The notes: generated by a model from the sequence alone, not told the origin. DNA of 64,000 nucleotides from Lepturacanthus savala (GCA_030544235.1 CM060478.1:26649227-26713226), one strand, 5' to 3'. Positions 23,923 to 36,540 are shown, counted from the stretch's first letter. Made by a program: numbers and translations.

Positions 23923-24255
23923 TTAGATCATGCCGCCATCCTTTACTGACTCATCAGTAAAGGATGTTACAGGAGGCTGTGGTGATGAGAGATGTCGGGT
24001 GTTGGATATGTTCCAAAAGAGATCTGAAAGCATTAGAGAGTCTGTGGAAGTGGTGGTGAGCCACGCTATCAGCCCAACAATCACGTCCAGGTTGATGGAT
24101 CCATTTGCGCTGCTTTGGGTGGGTGTGCTGCTGCTGCTGTGGCTTCCTACAGACCGAGATGTGCGGTCATGGTTGAGAAATGGGTCTATTTTAATGATCA
24201 TCATTATCAGGACCACTCCAAATAGGCATAGAACCACTGCTGTAGAGCATATCAT
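23923..24255 (-). CDS. Unrecognised 110-codon ORF with hydrophobic N-terminus
   Basis: ATG at 24255; residues 2-22 (ICSTAVVLCLFGVVLIMMII) form one hydrophobic helix that could be a signal anchor. They are followed by DPFLNHDR, a Ser/Thr-rich stretch, a second mildly hydrophobic segment (LDVIVGLIAWL) and a hydrophilic C-terminus. An overlapping + strand ORF (23930-24277) covers the same DNA. No family is recognised and no splice sites or repeats define it, so chance is a real possibility. A 10-bp inverted repeat CCTTTACTGA-CTCA-TCAGTAAAGG lies over its 3' end (about 23940-23963). Confidence 0.15.
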   Translation of the reverse strand: MICSTAVVLCLFGVVLIMMIIKIDPFLNHDRTSRSVGSHSSSSTPTQSSANGSINLDVIVGLIAWLTTTSTDSLMLSDLFWNISNTRHLSSPQPPVTSFTDESVKDGGMI

Positions 24256-24562
24256 CCTTGCATTTCACTGCACATAGTAAGTATGTGTAATATCAGTATG
24301 TGGCAATTACATCTTTAAATCTTGAGTTGTTCTCTTTCATACATACAAACATACAGACCCACAACACATGTAATCCATAAAGTACACAATCAGGTGACAC
24401 CAGGACTTTCACTCCCATCAACTCTCAGACTGGGGCTCAGTGTGTGACCTGTTTCTAATGGGGTTGTGACCTCTGCAGCCACTGTGGAGAACTCCTCATT
24501 AGGTTCAGAGCTAAGTACACCTGATATCACTGATATTTTCTCCCTCTCTCTCTCAAAAAGTC
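24256..24562. other. No gene recognised
   Basis: Nothing bounded between the ORF and the SINE. Confidence 0.5.
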
Positions 24563-24890
24563 TTCTATACCCACTTATTCCTCATTAGGGTCACTGGGAG
24601 CCAATCCCAGTGTGAGGCAGGGATACACCCCAGATGGTTGCCAGCCTATCATGGGGCACACACACCATTCACTCACACCTACAGACAATTTAGAGTCTCC
24701 AATTAACGTCAGCATCTTTTTGAAATGTGAGAGGAAGCCAGAGTACCCAGTGAAAACCCATGCAGACACAGGGAGAACAAACTCCACACAGAAAGGTCCG
24801 AGACCCAGGACCAAGGAGGTCTTGAACCTGCGACCTTCTTGCCGTGAGGAAACAGTGCCAACCCCTGCTCCACCGTCTTGCCCACCAAAT
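24563..24890 (-). mobile_element. tRNA-derived SINE (family 1)
   Basis: Nearly full-length reverse copy: tail TTCTATACCCACTTATTCCTCATTAGGG, then GGCAGGGATACACCCCAGATG, GAGTCTCCAATTAACG, the GTGAAAACCCATGCAGACAC block, CTTCTTGCCGTGAGG and CACCGTCTTGCCCA head. It carries many point differences (GTCACTGGGAGCC lacks the usual CAGGGGTCTGCTGGAGCC), so it is older than the 54.9- and 60.6-kb copies. Confidence 0.85.
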
Positions 24891-25444
24891 GAATAAGTAA
24901 TTTGTTTAAATTATTAGAACACAACCTGTCTGTTGTTATGTACTGTTCAGTATAGTCTTTCTAAAAATAGACCTGCATTTGGCATTAATGTTGTAAAGGT
25001 GTTTATTTTCACTTTTAACAAATCAGATATATGTGCATCTCTGTCATGTGAGACCATGTTGATGTCACAATAATTAGCTGCTTTTTGTATTTGGTTCCTC
25101 AGCTTTGTGTTTTTTACTTGCTGAAATTGAGACTAAGGGGAAAATTTTAAATAAAACAAACCTTAAGAAAAAAAAACCCTTGGTCATGACCTCAGCATCC
25201 TCAATGGTGGCTACGACCATGCTATCGCTAGCTATATTATAATATTAATGTTATTAGTGAGAATACACTTTTTTGAAATTCGTTACCCACCTGTCTGGTT
25301 AACCAGCTGGGATTGTTGTCTCTTTACAATTTCAGAAAACAGAGTTTAATCAAAATCTTGACAGGCAGTTGAGGAAAGAAGGTGAGAGTCTGACATTGGT
25401 GCTGTTGCCTAGTTACAAATCTAGGCTTGAAAATTGGAGATTAG
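24891..25444. other. No gene recognised
   Basis: AT-rich; nothing bounded up to the hAT target site. Confidence 0.55.
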
Positions 25445-25793
25445 GGAACAATCAGTGTGCGAAATACCCATCGACATTCGGAATTGTTGCGCAATACTGA
25501 TAACAATTTTCTTCAGTAGGCTAGCCAATGCAAAGTTGTAAATTACGGTGCAGACACAATAACAAATGCTACCTATCTGGCGTGTTTAAAAGGCAACTGA
25601 ATAAATGATGGTTTCGTCGTGCAGCTGGTGTACTTGAAAGCCTACAGCCTATGACCAATTGTATGACACTATTTAACCACCCATTTAGCAATTGAAATTT
25701 ATTTTTCATTTAGAAAGATATATCTTTCTACAAATACAAACTCAAGGTGGAAAACAACACAGTGGATGTGTCACACAGCACCACGGCGGGTGT

Positions 25794-25916
<123 letters not shown>

Positions 25917-26050
25917 CCAACGCACAACGTACAAAACAACTTCTCCAACTGAAAGGCTAGGCCGCTTCAACCATCACAAGGCCCACAATCAGATCTATCA
26001 CAGTTCAGTCACTGCAAAGTCGCTTAAAAATTACAGCCTCGGCTCTTACC

Positions 26051-26392
26051 TTAAGTTAGAATAGACCAAATATGCCTCAGCTCATCTTCTTGTGGCTGCC
26101 GTCCTGGTTTCCAGGATGAAGAGAGGCGATGTCCTGCTTTAATCCAGCTTCTGATGAATGGAATTGGGTCGAATTTGACCAGAGGAGGTCCGTTGAGGTC
26201 CACAAACAGGAGTGAAGACAGGCTGTCTTCACGCAACCTGTTGTGCATCTGGTTGTCGGTGTTATTTACTGCAGAAAAACCTTGTTCACATCCGGCTGAT
26301 GTGGGGAGATACGTGCGACTTGCTATTAATAGTCTTTCCAATGTTTTTCCCGGTGCGATGCCATGTAGTTTCCAGTCTCGAAACTGCTCCAC
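26051..26392 (-). pseudogene. hAT transposase C-terminal (dimerisation) domain
   Basis: The minus-strand frame ends with the hAT C-terminal dimerisation domain. The key run is YLPTSAGCEQGFSAVNNTDN, then MHNRLREDSLSSLLFVDLNG, PPLVKFDPIPFIRSWI and GHRLSSSW. PTSxGCExxFSxxNxxxxxxRNRL is the signature, with HNRL here. The frame stays open upstream of the first Met (RARDAVEQFRDWKLHG), so the listed start is only where Met occurs. BED finger and RNase H-like catalytic domain are missing, and the frame stops at 26051. It is a truncated relic inside the TSD-bounded element. Confidence 0.88.
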
Positions 26393-26869
26393 GGCATCCC
26401 TGGCTCTTCTGTTGTTGGCTCCTCTCTTCCAGTAGGGAGTGTGCCTGCTGCAGCAGCACCTTCATCGCTCACTGCCACCTTTTTGGACGTGCTGATGAAC
26501 CCAAAGTGTGCAAGTGATACACTCTGTAATTGTTCAATACAGTAGCCTACACAACTCAACTCTACTACAGCTACTACCTGCTAGCCTGTTTGGCGCGTGC
26601 ACCTCTGGGCATGGGTACTAGACAGCTGGTAGGCTTGGCCAGTGATTGAATTCTGAATATGATATTATGAGCTTAGAAAACATTGTAATGACATTGTAAT
26701 GATTATTGTAACAACAATAATATGTACTTTAATAATTTTATTTAATTTATTTGAATGAATTTTGAGACCCCCCCCCCCCCCCCAAAATTTTGCATTTGAG
26801 GCTTTCAGGGGGTCTCAAGGGTTAATCCGACCCCCCGGACCCCCCTGTATTTCGCAATCTGGGAACAAT

Positions 26870-27446
26870 TATATGTCAATAACATGATTTCTGTTAAGCT
26901 TTCTTGTCCCTCTCTCTCTCTCACACACACTCACACTCTCATAGTGTCTCATAGTGTAATCTCAGGCACCACAGATGGTGTGAAAACCATTCTGCTCTGT
27001 CTTCTGCTTGTTTGGTACAACATTACACCCATACACACCTCATCATGCATTCCCTTACACCACTGCTTAACTGATTACACACCCCATCTGTTCCACTACT
27101 GTAAAAAAACTGAAATGAATAAATCCAAATAACATCTTCTCCTTCATACAATCTTCAGTCAATTTGCACTAGAGTCATCTTAAGGTCCTAAACTTATAAT
27201 CCTAAACCTGCTGCTAGTCTGACTCTGCAGACTATTAGTGCTCATGCATATCATTGGATAGAGGAGGGAGAATCAATCTTTACCTCAAGAGGTTTGTATA
27301 ACTGTGAATAGCAAATGCTTAGCAGCAGTTATCTTACAGACAAGCACATTGGAAAATAAACTACTGAAAGGAAATGTGAAACGCCATTATTTGTTCAGTA
27401 ATTAAAAAAAATGTTTATTGTATTTAATAGTGCTTTACTGACAGAG
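26870..27446. other. No gene recognised
   Basis: A CTCTCTCTCACACACAC run near 26912 and nothing else of note. Confidence 0.55.
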
Positions 27447-27645
27447 CAGTGGTGCCATGGTTAGCGCTGTTGCCTCACAGCAAGAAGGTCACAGGTTCAA
27501 TCTGAAAGGGTCTGGTCCCTTTCTGTGTGGTGTTTCATGTTCTCTCTGTGTCTGGTGGGTTTTCTCCAGCTTTCTCCCACAGTCCAAACACATGCTGAGG
27601 ATAATTAGAGGCTTTAAATTGCCCGTGTGTGAGAGTGAATGGTGT
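27447..27645 (+). mobile_element. tRNA-derived SINE (family 1), 3'-truncated
   Basis: Head GTGGTGCCATGGTTAGCGCTGTTGCCTCACAGCAAGAAGGTC and B-box-like GGTTCAAT are clear, followed by CCCACAGTCCAAACACATGC. The copy stops at GAGTGAATGGTG followed by a T run. Confidence 0.8.
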
Positions 27646-27647
27646 TT

Positions 27648-27745
27648 TTTTTTTTGAGAGACCCGATGAATGGTTCTTAAACTGCATATAAAAAATGTGT
27701 GACTTTCTCATCTTGCCAAACATTATTTGTCACTGACCCATATAA
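27648..27745 (-). repeat. Inverted fragment of the 15.3-kb piggyBac-like MITE
   Basis: GACTTTCTCATCTTGCCAAACATTA is the exact reverse complement of a stretch at about 15494-15518, and GAGAGACCCGATGAATGGTTCTTAAACTGCAT matches the adjoining block there with a few changes. The terminal repeats are absent. Confidence 0.6.
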
Positions 27746-28546
27746 GAGACATATCAATCTCATTTCTCAGGTTGATTGTTGTTAAAAGGTTAGTGAAGGT
27801 GATTGTGACATAAAACTCTAGATTCAGGATATATCCTGCATTTTGATGCAAATATTTTCGTCATTTTTTCTGTGGTGGAGTTGTCTTCTAAAGCAAACAG
27901 TTCAACCACAAACTTTTCAGTCAGCATGAAAAGCAACAAAAATCAATTCAAATCACATTCAACTATGCTGTGTGTGTGTGTGTGCGTGCGTGCACGCTCG
28001 TTTCGCTCACCTTCATCTCACACTCAAACACATGGATGAAAGCTTCTCCAGGGGATGCCCATGGTGTTTATTCCCCCCATAATTTTGCCATATTTCAGTT
28101 TGAAACTTTTCCACTCACCTTCTATTCTTTTGTCTCAGTAGCTCTGCCTCTATATTGCAGTTCTTCAAGCTCTCTAACATAGGGATGGATGTGTCAGAGA
28201 AACAGAAGTTGCACAAACATTTGCTAAAGAGTGAAAGAGCAAGTGTGTGTGTGTTTATGTGAGAGAGAAAACAGAGTAAAGAGTTGTTGTAGAAATCCTC
28301 TTGATGTTTTGATATGAATCTGTAGTGATGTTCCACATTGTAAAAATTGAACCTAGACACAACATCTCCCGCGGGCTTCACATGTCTGGTCTCCTCTGTC
28401 GGTCTGTTGATCTATTTCTGTTCAGCTGCCTGTCTTCTTGTCTGTATGGCTGCTGTGTCTGGAAGGTAAGATTTACACGCTCAGAAATCTCAGCATGTGG
28501 CCAAAGTGTTACCTGGTTCATGGATTGGTTGTAAAACCAGGCTACA
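27746..28546. other. No gene; short GT run
   Basis: GT/GC-alternating run at 27969-27995 (GTGTGTGTGTGCGTGCGTGC). No coding sequence or element is recognised. Confidence 0.5.
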
Positions 28547-28868
28547 CCTAGGAACTAGAGTAGCAACTAATGACTATAGTTGATTAATCTAATGATTATT
28601 GAAATCATTAATTGATTAGTTGTTTGATTTATAAAAATAGTGTAAAATATGGATCACTGTTTCCCAAAGCCAGAGATGCTGTGTTTTTTTTTGTAGAGAC
28701 CAACAGTCCAGAACCCAAAGGTCATCAGTTTACTATTTTAGAAGGATAAAGAAACCAGAAGCTGGAACCCATTTTCTTCTTACAAATGATTAAAACCAAG
28801 AAATTGAATTTAATTGTTCAGTCAGTTAATGTAAAAAATGGCAACTAATTGATTAACCAACCCAGCTC
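28547..28868 (+). mobile_element. AGAGCTGCAAC-type MITE
   Basis: Left end CTAGAGTAGCAACTAATGAC and right end CCAACCCAGCTCTA are a degenerate terminal inverted repeat. Internal markers are GATTAATCTAATGATTATTG, GACCAACAGTCCAGAACCC, CAGTTTACTATTTTAGAAG and AGCTGGAACC. The same layout occurs at 34318-34697. Superfamily not assigned. Confidence 0.7.
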
Positions 28869-28877
28869 TAACAGAAA

Positions 28878-29057
<180 letters not shown>

Positions 29058-32030
29058 ACATGATAGTTTGTATCACCCAACTTGGAAATCACTACAACTA
29101 GTCCTATACGTTACAGTATACCGCCCTCCTGGTCCCTATTCTAAATTTTTATCTGAATTCTCAGAGTTCCTTTCAAGTCTACTAGTTATTAGGACAGACA
29201 AAATAATTATTGCAGTTGATTTTACTATTCATGTTGTTGTTGAAGATGATAGCCTTGGGTCTGCATTTCCTTCTTTACTAGAGTCAATTGGCTTCTCTCA
29301 TAAAGTAGATGTTCCTACCCATTGCTTAACCACACTCTCGACCTTGTCCTAACACTTATCACACTTATCTATCTTCTCTATCCACAGAATCCCCTCTTAT
29401 CAGACTATTTTTAATAACTTTTGAATTCCTCTTATTGAATTACTGACCACCTGACAAGAATATAATTACTAGACGTCTAAATGATAGTGCTATACCTAAT
29501 TTCCAGAAAGTGATTCCATCAGTATTTGATTCACTGCCTTTCCTCACCACAGTTGTAGACTTCTATGCTGCTGCTTGTCCATCTGAAATACATCATGTTG
29601 TTGGGAGCACTGCAGGTTCGCAGTGAACAACTCTTGACACCATCGCTCCTCTGAAAGAGAAGTTAGTTAAACAAAAAAGAGTCAAGCCCTACTATAACTC
29701 TCAAAACCATATATTGAAGATATCTTCGCAAAGACTTGAACAAATATGGCGTTCCACCAAACTGGAAGAAGCTCTCTGCACAAGGAAAGAAAGTCTCAGA
29801 ATGTACAGGAAGGCCCTCTGTGATGCCAGAGCTGCCTATTACTCCTCACTAATAGAGAGAAACAATCCTTTTCAGCACTTTAGCTACATCAACGAAAATA
29901 ATGACTAATGATCCATGTATTCCTACCCTAACCTACCCTATTCCTAACCCTAACCCTAACTATTAGTAGCAATTACTTCATGGGCTATTTTAATGACAAA
30001 ATTCAATTACAAACAATTAGAGATAGAATTTATCACCTGCTTCCATCAACCAGCACCAATCTCCCCTAAAATACAGGGATCGTAGAGACGCATCAAAGAG
30101 CAAACATCTACCTAGACACATTTTCTTCAATCAACCTTTCTGAACTAGCTTCACTGATTTCTTCATCCAAAACATTAACCTGTCTTTTGAACCCTATTCC
30201 ACTGGGATAGCTTAAAGAAATTTTTCCACAGATTAGCACTTCCTTTCTGGAAATGCTCAAGTTGTCCTTATATGTACCACAGTCCTTCAGAGTAGTCATA
30301 ATTAAACCTCCCTTCAAAAAAAACATGCTTGACTCAGATGTTTTAGCCAACTATAGACCTATGTCCAACCTTCCATTTCTCTCTAAGATCCTGGAAAAAA
30401 AGTCACCAAACAACTGTGTGACTTACTACACAACAATGGTTCAAATGATGATTTCCAGTCAGGATTTAGAATGCACCACGGCACAGAGACGGTGAAGGTT
30501 TCTAATGATATTCTAAATGCGTCTAATAAGGCTTTGTCTCCATTCTTGTTCTATTAGTCCTTAGTGCTGCATTTGACACCATTGACCATCAGATCCTACT
30601 ATAGAGATTAAAGCATTTTATTGGTATACTGTATAAGGGACTGCATTAGGCTGGATTAAGTCCTATCTCTTCCCAATTTGTTCACGTTGACAATGTTTCT
30701 TCTATCTGGACAAAAGTTAGACATGGAGTTTCACAAGGTTCTGTGCTTGGGCCAATACATTTCCCCCTTTATATGCTTCCTTTTGTTAAAATTATAAGGA
30801 AACACTATTAATTTCCACTGTTACGCTGATGATACGCAACTGTATCTGTCAATAAATCCAAATGAAACCAACCAGCTAGTAAAACTTCAAACATGTCTTA
30901 AGGACATAAAATCCTGGATGACCTGAAACTTTCTGCAACTAAACTCAGACGAAACAGAAGTTATTGTGCTCAGGCCTGAACACCTGAGAAATCAATTCCT
31001 TGATATTGAGAAATATCCTGTGATATAGCTACTTTGGATGGCATCGCTTTGGCCTCCAACTCAACTGTAAGACATTTTTTATCAAGATATCTACATTTAA
31101 CACATTTCTAAGACTGCATTCTTTCCCCTATGCAACATAGCAAAGGTCAGACACTTCCTGTCTTTAAAAGATGTAGAAAAGCTTGTCCATGCATTTGTTA
31201 CTTCCAGGCTGGATTACTGAAATTCTTTACTGTCAGGCTGCACCAAAAAGTCTCTAAAGACTCTCCGCCTGATCCAGATGCTGCTGCATGTATATTACTG
31301 TAACAGGAACTAGAACTCAACAAATAGATCAACAATAGAACTCAAACACCCTCCTCACCTACAAAAGGGTCTTAATGGTCAGGCTCCATCCTATATTAAG
31401 GATCTCATAGTTCCATATCATCCGCCGAGAACACTGTGCTCCCAATATGCAGCAAATTAGAGATTCTGAGAATTTCTAAAATCAAAATGGGAGGCAGAGC
31501 CTTCAACTACCATGCTCCTAGTCTGTGGAATCATCTTCCTGTTTTAGTCCAGGGGGTAGACACCCTTCCTACATTTAAGATCAGGTTAAAAACTTTCCTT
31601 CCTGGCTAAACTAGAACATTGTAATGCTGCTATAGGTTTAGACTGCCGGGACCTCATGAAATATCCTGAGCTTCTCTGACTGATCCGGGAAGGAAACAGT
31701 CTGTATGAACTGTTTATAAATCTGTTTTGTTCTCTCTCTCATTTACAGAACATGCTGAATGGATCCGTCACCTCATCCTCCACATACACCACAATTCAAT
31801 ATATTTCTGTTATCTATTTAATGTCATACTCAACTTTTCCTGTTGTAATGTATTGTTTCCAACCTCTGCACATTTCATTTCATTTTATTGATGCCTGTCC
31901 GTCCTGGAAGAGGGATCCCTCCTTTTTCTGTTTTTCCTTGTACAATGTGAGGGCAAACTGTAAAACCCATTGAATCAAATCTGTGATTTGTGACTTTGGG
32001 CTATATGAATAAAATTAACTTGACTTAATA
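29058..32030 (+). mobile_element. L2/CR1-type LINE, degenerate, ~3 kb
   Basis: Contains, in order, endonuclease remnant, linker, reverse transcriptase and C-terminal domain, then a 3' UTR ending GGGCTATATGAATAAAATTAACTTGACTT, the usual end of this fish family. It is 5'-truncated where it meets the TCTA repeat. Segments near-identical to parts of it occur at 45984-47075. Confidence 0.88.
29100..31615 (+). pseudogene. LINE endonuclease-reverse transcriptase pseudogene
   Basis: Endonuclease piece: VTVYRPPGPYSKFLSEFSEF, then AVDFTIHV where GDFN is expected (catalytic Asn replaced by Thr), then a segment ending PTHCLTTLSTLS. The linker ISSQRLEQIWRSTKLEEAL and DARAAYYSSLIERN follows after a TGA. 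The RT pieces are VPQSFRVVIIKPPFKKN and LANYRPMSNLPFLSKILEK, then a frameshifted HSTE/AAFDTIDHQ region, then the catalytic YADD box (codons 30822-30833, in CYADDTQLYLS). The C-terminal domain (LVHAFVTSRLDY, MGGRAFNY-like, LWNHLPV) runs to about 31610. Multiple stops and frameshifts make it non-functional. Confidence 0.88.
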
Positions 32031-34317
32031 TACTTCTCTTCATATAAGTGAGATCCCTAATGTGATGTTAGCTTGGTTAGCTGGGCACCCGCTAATAAAT
32101 CATCATGCTGTGTCTTACCTACTACTGGAGGCCGATGTAGGCCAACAACTGTGTTGTTGGCCCTGAGTCAGTCTCATGGCCAACACAGAGAAACCGTAGG
32201 ACAGGCATGTCAGTGTGACATAACACGCTTCATCTTCTGTAAACAGCTGGAAGCTGTAGGCCAAAACACTGTGTAACCTTGAGGAGTTTCATGCCACTGT
32301 TATGTATGGCTTCACCCCTGCAGTGAGCATAATTTAACCGATTCCCCCGGAGCACATTAGCAATGCGCGGCGGGTCACTTCATTTGACCTGAGCCGTCAG
32401 ACTAGCAGCATGTGGCAAAGAACCAGAGGAAAAATCTCAAAGTGAAGACAACAAACGGCAGATGAGCGTGATCTTTTCAAGCGAGGGAGAGAGCAGATCT
32501 AGCAGGAAAATGGACTGAAAAGCTATGAGAAGGATGAGCAAAAAACAAAAGGATCCTCTCAATAAAACAAAAAGGATCGAGTTGCAGAAGGAAATATGAA
32601 GATAAAATGTTGTCAAACAGCACAGGATTAAAGAAAAAAAAATCGCATACAAAAAAACAACAACAATAACATGATGAAGCAGAAATCTTGGCATGAAGAC
32701 AGAAAAATGCACAAAACTCATTGGAGCATCAGAAGAGAAAACAAGAGTAAACAAGGGGAAGAAATAAAAAAGGAGCCTTCATACAGAAGCAACAAGAGAA
32801 CAAAGTTGTCATCTGATCTGAGATTCATAAGCAAATAGCACAGACAGCATGAGGGATATGGATAAAAGAGGTTAAGACATGGAACATACCGAACAAAGAG
32901 AGGAGAATTTAGATAAATGTTCCAAATTAGTAATAGAAATAGATTCATTTATTATTGTCACACTGCTTTGTAGACGCTGGTAAACTGGCAAAACAAATCC
33001 ATTTACCCAGAAGATGATGGTAAATCTGTGCCAGGTATATCTGAGCATATCTATATGGTCAATCTGAGCCAGGTATATATATATATATATTTCTAAATGG
33101 GGATTTAATCTGAAAGATTTGATTTGGTTCAAGGCTGCTTCTATCTGTCAGTTCTGTTATCATGGGGGAAGTAAGCAATCAAACCCCAATCACAGCTACA
33201 GCAGACTTACCTGAGCCAAACCTTTTGCTGTGTGACTTACTGTAATTCTTGTTCCATCTTTTGCCGCTGAATGATGTCCCAGCAGTAATAGTGTTCGCCC
33301 CCTCAGGCTCACTGAAGCAATCCCCAGAAAATCCTCTCCTTTTAGTCAAGGGGTGTTTGGAAAAATACCTCCCAGTAGCCATGAAGGACACCCTGCCATT
33401 GCATGACAATCAGAATCAGAATCCTCTTCTCAAGTCAGACTTCAAAGGCTAAATTACATAATTGATTATGTGTGTTATGTTGTATGTTGGTATGAATGTT
33501 ATTTTCACATCACTGAAATCAAGGACCATCAGAAAAGTATGAGACATGTTTCCTTGCATCCCATATGACGCCTTTTAAACTATGAGCTATCCAAGTGAAT
33601 ACCAATGAATAATCCAGCAACCAAACAACCAACTAAACAACCAACATGATTAGGCAAAAGTACTAAACAGGAGTGTAGAGCAAGCAGTACATTTACACAA
33701 AATATAAATACTGTGAGATAATCTTTCTGTCAATGGACAGCAACACTGATTGAGGCATTTAAGCAATTGTTAATAACAGGTTTTATTTGTAGTTAAATTT
33801 CCATCAACCTTTTCGTATTCACATTTTCACAAATTGTTAATAAATACTTGGATAGAAATGCCAGAAAGTCCAAAAAAGGCTGAATATTTATGCTTGGAAG
33901 GAGTGGCTTTGTTAGCATATCGTTAAAAGGGCTTTTGGCTATGGAATTAGGTTTTGGCAAATATATCATGGCTGACCCGGATTTGATGTTATGGTACATT
34001 ATGTGATGTTACAGTATAATGTAGTTGTGTAGTTGTGGGTGGGAGGGTGAATGGCAACAAAGGTGCCTCCCCCATAATCTTTGTAAACACAACAAAATTA
34101 TTTTTAATATGGAAGGCAACTTGCAAAGGAGTGTAGGAAGGATAGAGGGCCAGATTGTTATGGGAGTAGGATGGGGGAGGATTTAACAAAAAAAATCCAA
34201 AGAAGCAAATGGAAGAGTTTAAAACAATGCTTTTGTCATGTATATATTCTCACAAAATCCACTCTAAAATTTCAATACATTTGGATGGAAACCCAGTCAC
34301 TATTAAAGATGATAAAA
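32031..34317. other. 2.3 kb without a recognisable gene
   Basis: The 32300-32420 block (AACCGATTCCCCCGGAGCAC, ATTAGCAATGCGCGGCGG) has unusually high complexity and CpG for the area and is a candidate conserved noncoding element. A short TA run lies at 33074-33091. ORFs (32437-33132 minus, 33179-33452) show no family motifs. Confidence 0.45.
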
Positions 34318-34697
34318 ACTAGAGCAGTATCTAATGACAATTCTGATAGTTGATTAATCTATTGATTATTGAAATGATAAAGAGATTTGTTATTTCATTC
34401 ATAAAAAGGTGTAAAATGTTAAATGTTAATGTTAATGTTTTTCTAAACACGGATCCTGTTTAGCAAAACAAGAGATGATAACCTAAACTGTGTTGTTTTT
34501 GTGTCCAGACCAACAGTCCAGAATCCAAAGATCCTCAGTTTACTATTATAGAAGAATAAATAAACCAGAAAACAGATTTGTGGAGATTGAACCCATTTTC
34601 TTCTTAAAACCAAAAAACAAACAAAAAAATTAATAAAATAGATGGTCGTTAATGTAAAATTTGGCAGCTAATTAATTAATCAATGCAGCTCTAATGG
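34318..34697 (+). mobile_element. AGAGCTGCAAC-type MITE
   Basis: Left end CTAGAGCAGTATCTAATGAC and right end CAATGCAGCTCTA (inverted), with GTTGATTAATCTATTGATTA, GACCAACAGTCCAGAATCC and CAGTTTACTATTATAGAAG inside. It aligns along its length with the 28547 copy. Confidence 0.75.
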
Positions 34698-35689
34698 AAA
34701 TTACAAAAAACAAAACAGTTTTATACTTGTTTGGGTTGTTATTTTTTTCTTTTTACACAAGAACTGTGAAAAACTGCTGACTTCTGACATAGCAAACATG
34801 TTAACACTTTCCTTGATGAGTGAGTTCATAACACATTCCTAGCAACTGCCATTAACTACACACAAAGCATTCATGACTGTTTCATTAGACGTAACTCAAC
34901 ATTCATACCAAACCTTTCATGAACAACTGAATATTTCACAGATCAATGACATTTTTTCAAAATAAAAAGTTTAACAATTGGAATCCAGCATTGCTGTTTT
35001 TGGAGTTTATCACTGGGAGGCAAACTAGTCTACACAAAACTGACCCCTATTCATGTAATCTGGATACCATTAATGCAATCTTTCCAGCCTTGGTAAATAT
35101 TTCTTGAATATCTTATGAAATCTACATCGAATGTCTCTTTCCTATACGGCTTGTGAAGTATTACCAGACAGCAGACGGGTAGACTATGTAGAACCAACAA
35201 TACATTGTCAACATTAAATCAATGAATCAATGTTTCAGTTTGCATACTCAGTTAATATTGGAACTAAATTCATAACAGAGCTAATGTTTCATGTTGACTA
35301 CTGTAGTGCCAATTGACTACTTGTGACAATTTGACAATTTTTTCTCATCAAGTTTTTCTCATTTGAAATTGCATATTAAAGAGGGTAATAAGCAATTTTG
35401 GGTGTTATCAACATGCATATGTCTAGAAAACACAGAGACTGCTCTGAGAATTTAGTTGACTTTGCTGTGGGGCTTCAGTTTAAAACCAAGCACATCCCAT
35501 GAGAGTAAATAAAAGGGCCAACAATCTATCGACTGTAATGCTCCTAATGATGTAAGTGGTGAGCAATCAGATGTCTGCCCTGAACTTGCTGATGCAGGGC
35601 AGTTTTTGAAAAATTTCGCTTTGTTTTACCTTAAACTGCAAGCTATGTCGTTGTTTACTTCCTCTGTTATTCAGGCAATTCTTGAAGAT
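34698..35689. other. ~1 kb without a recognisable gene
   Basis: AT-rich, nothing bounded. The block 35440-35640 directly upstream of the coding remnant could belong to it but shows no motif. Confidence 0.5.
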
Positions 35690-36540
35690 TTTCAAGCCAG
35701 ACACACTTTCTTTTAATGCTGAAAGAAAGGAGAAGAAAAACAGTGTTTGAAAATTACTTTTATTATGTTGAGGCAGTGCCCAATGCCTGGGACAAAATTA
35801 AGCAGGCAAAGAAAGCTTTGCTAATATGTCCCAATCAAACATCCAATCCCAACAGTCTCTCTTTCACTCTTTCAATGAGGGAGCAGTACATTCAAAGTAC
35901 ATTCCTGCGTCCCATCTAAGAAGGTACTTAAAGATGTTTGGGATGAGACTAATATTAGAGAGAATGTGTTGTTCAAAAAAGAGCTCTCATCAGTTGGCTT
36001 AATTCTAGATCAGGATTCATTTGAAGTTGTAAACCCTCTTGGGTTTGGTAAGAAAAAGCACTAGATACATGAGATACAGTATATCTCACTCTTTCAGATA
36101 TTTTGCCAAAGAACAGGTCCAGCACTGATCGTATGCAGCTCGTTCTTCTTTGAAAAGAACAGGATTTCAAATATTTTAGTCAGGACTTAGTCATGGGTCC
36201 CCTTGTCAAAGACCTAAACATCTTGAGTTCAGTGGTATTGACACATAATGATCTGTAAAAAGGCAAATCAACGTTGTTTGCCATTGGAAGTAACAAACTA
36301 GGTTCCCACAACATTGGGGGCTTTGTAGGAGTCAGCAGAAGTCAGCATTTCTGCAGATATTGTGACATTGACAGAAAATACATTTGAGAGTTCCTCTTTC
36401 CAAAGGTACAGACCCTAAAATCATACAGAGATCATGTTCAGAACAATGATAGGGATCCCACTGTAAGTGGAGGTTTCAAAAATATCAGTCAGGACTACCT
36501 CTCTGTGTGGCCATTATCTTTTTGAAAGCACAGTGTCACA
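35690..36540 (+). pseudogene. Remnant of an unidentified multicopy protein family
   Basis: The segment is readable only by changing frame. Pieces in order are FEVVNPLG followed by KKKH (about 36016-36060); a region near 36110-36240 with SSTDRMQL, FFEKNRI and MGPLVKDLNIL; LGSHNIGGFVGVSR (about 36299-36340); HFCRYCDIDRK (about 36344-36376); and SYRDHVQNNDRDPTVSG (about 36422-36468). I recall the order 'VVNPLG..KKH ... DNLGxHxIGGF ... FCRxC' from repetitive uncharacterised fish proteins, possibly transposon-derived, but cannot name the family. The Cys-x-x-Cys pair suggests a metal-binding knuckle. Stops and frameshifts are frequent, so it is dead. Confidence 0.55.

Noticed and set aside
28430..28470. 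Possible exon between TTCTGTTCAG and GGTAAGAT
   Set aside because: Very short, low-complexity CTG/TCT content, and no consistent open phase with composition beyond chance.
29925..29965. Telomere repeat CCCTAACCCTAAC (also 46640 and TTAGGG at 43979)
   Set aside because: Only two or three units, embedded in LINE copies or alone; no evidence of an interstitial telomere.
32437..33132. Minus-strand ORFs rich in Leu/Phe that might be membrane proteins
   Set aside because: Composition follows from the A-rich + strand; no Kozak context, splice signals or family motif.
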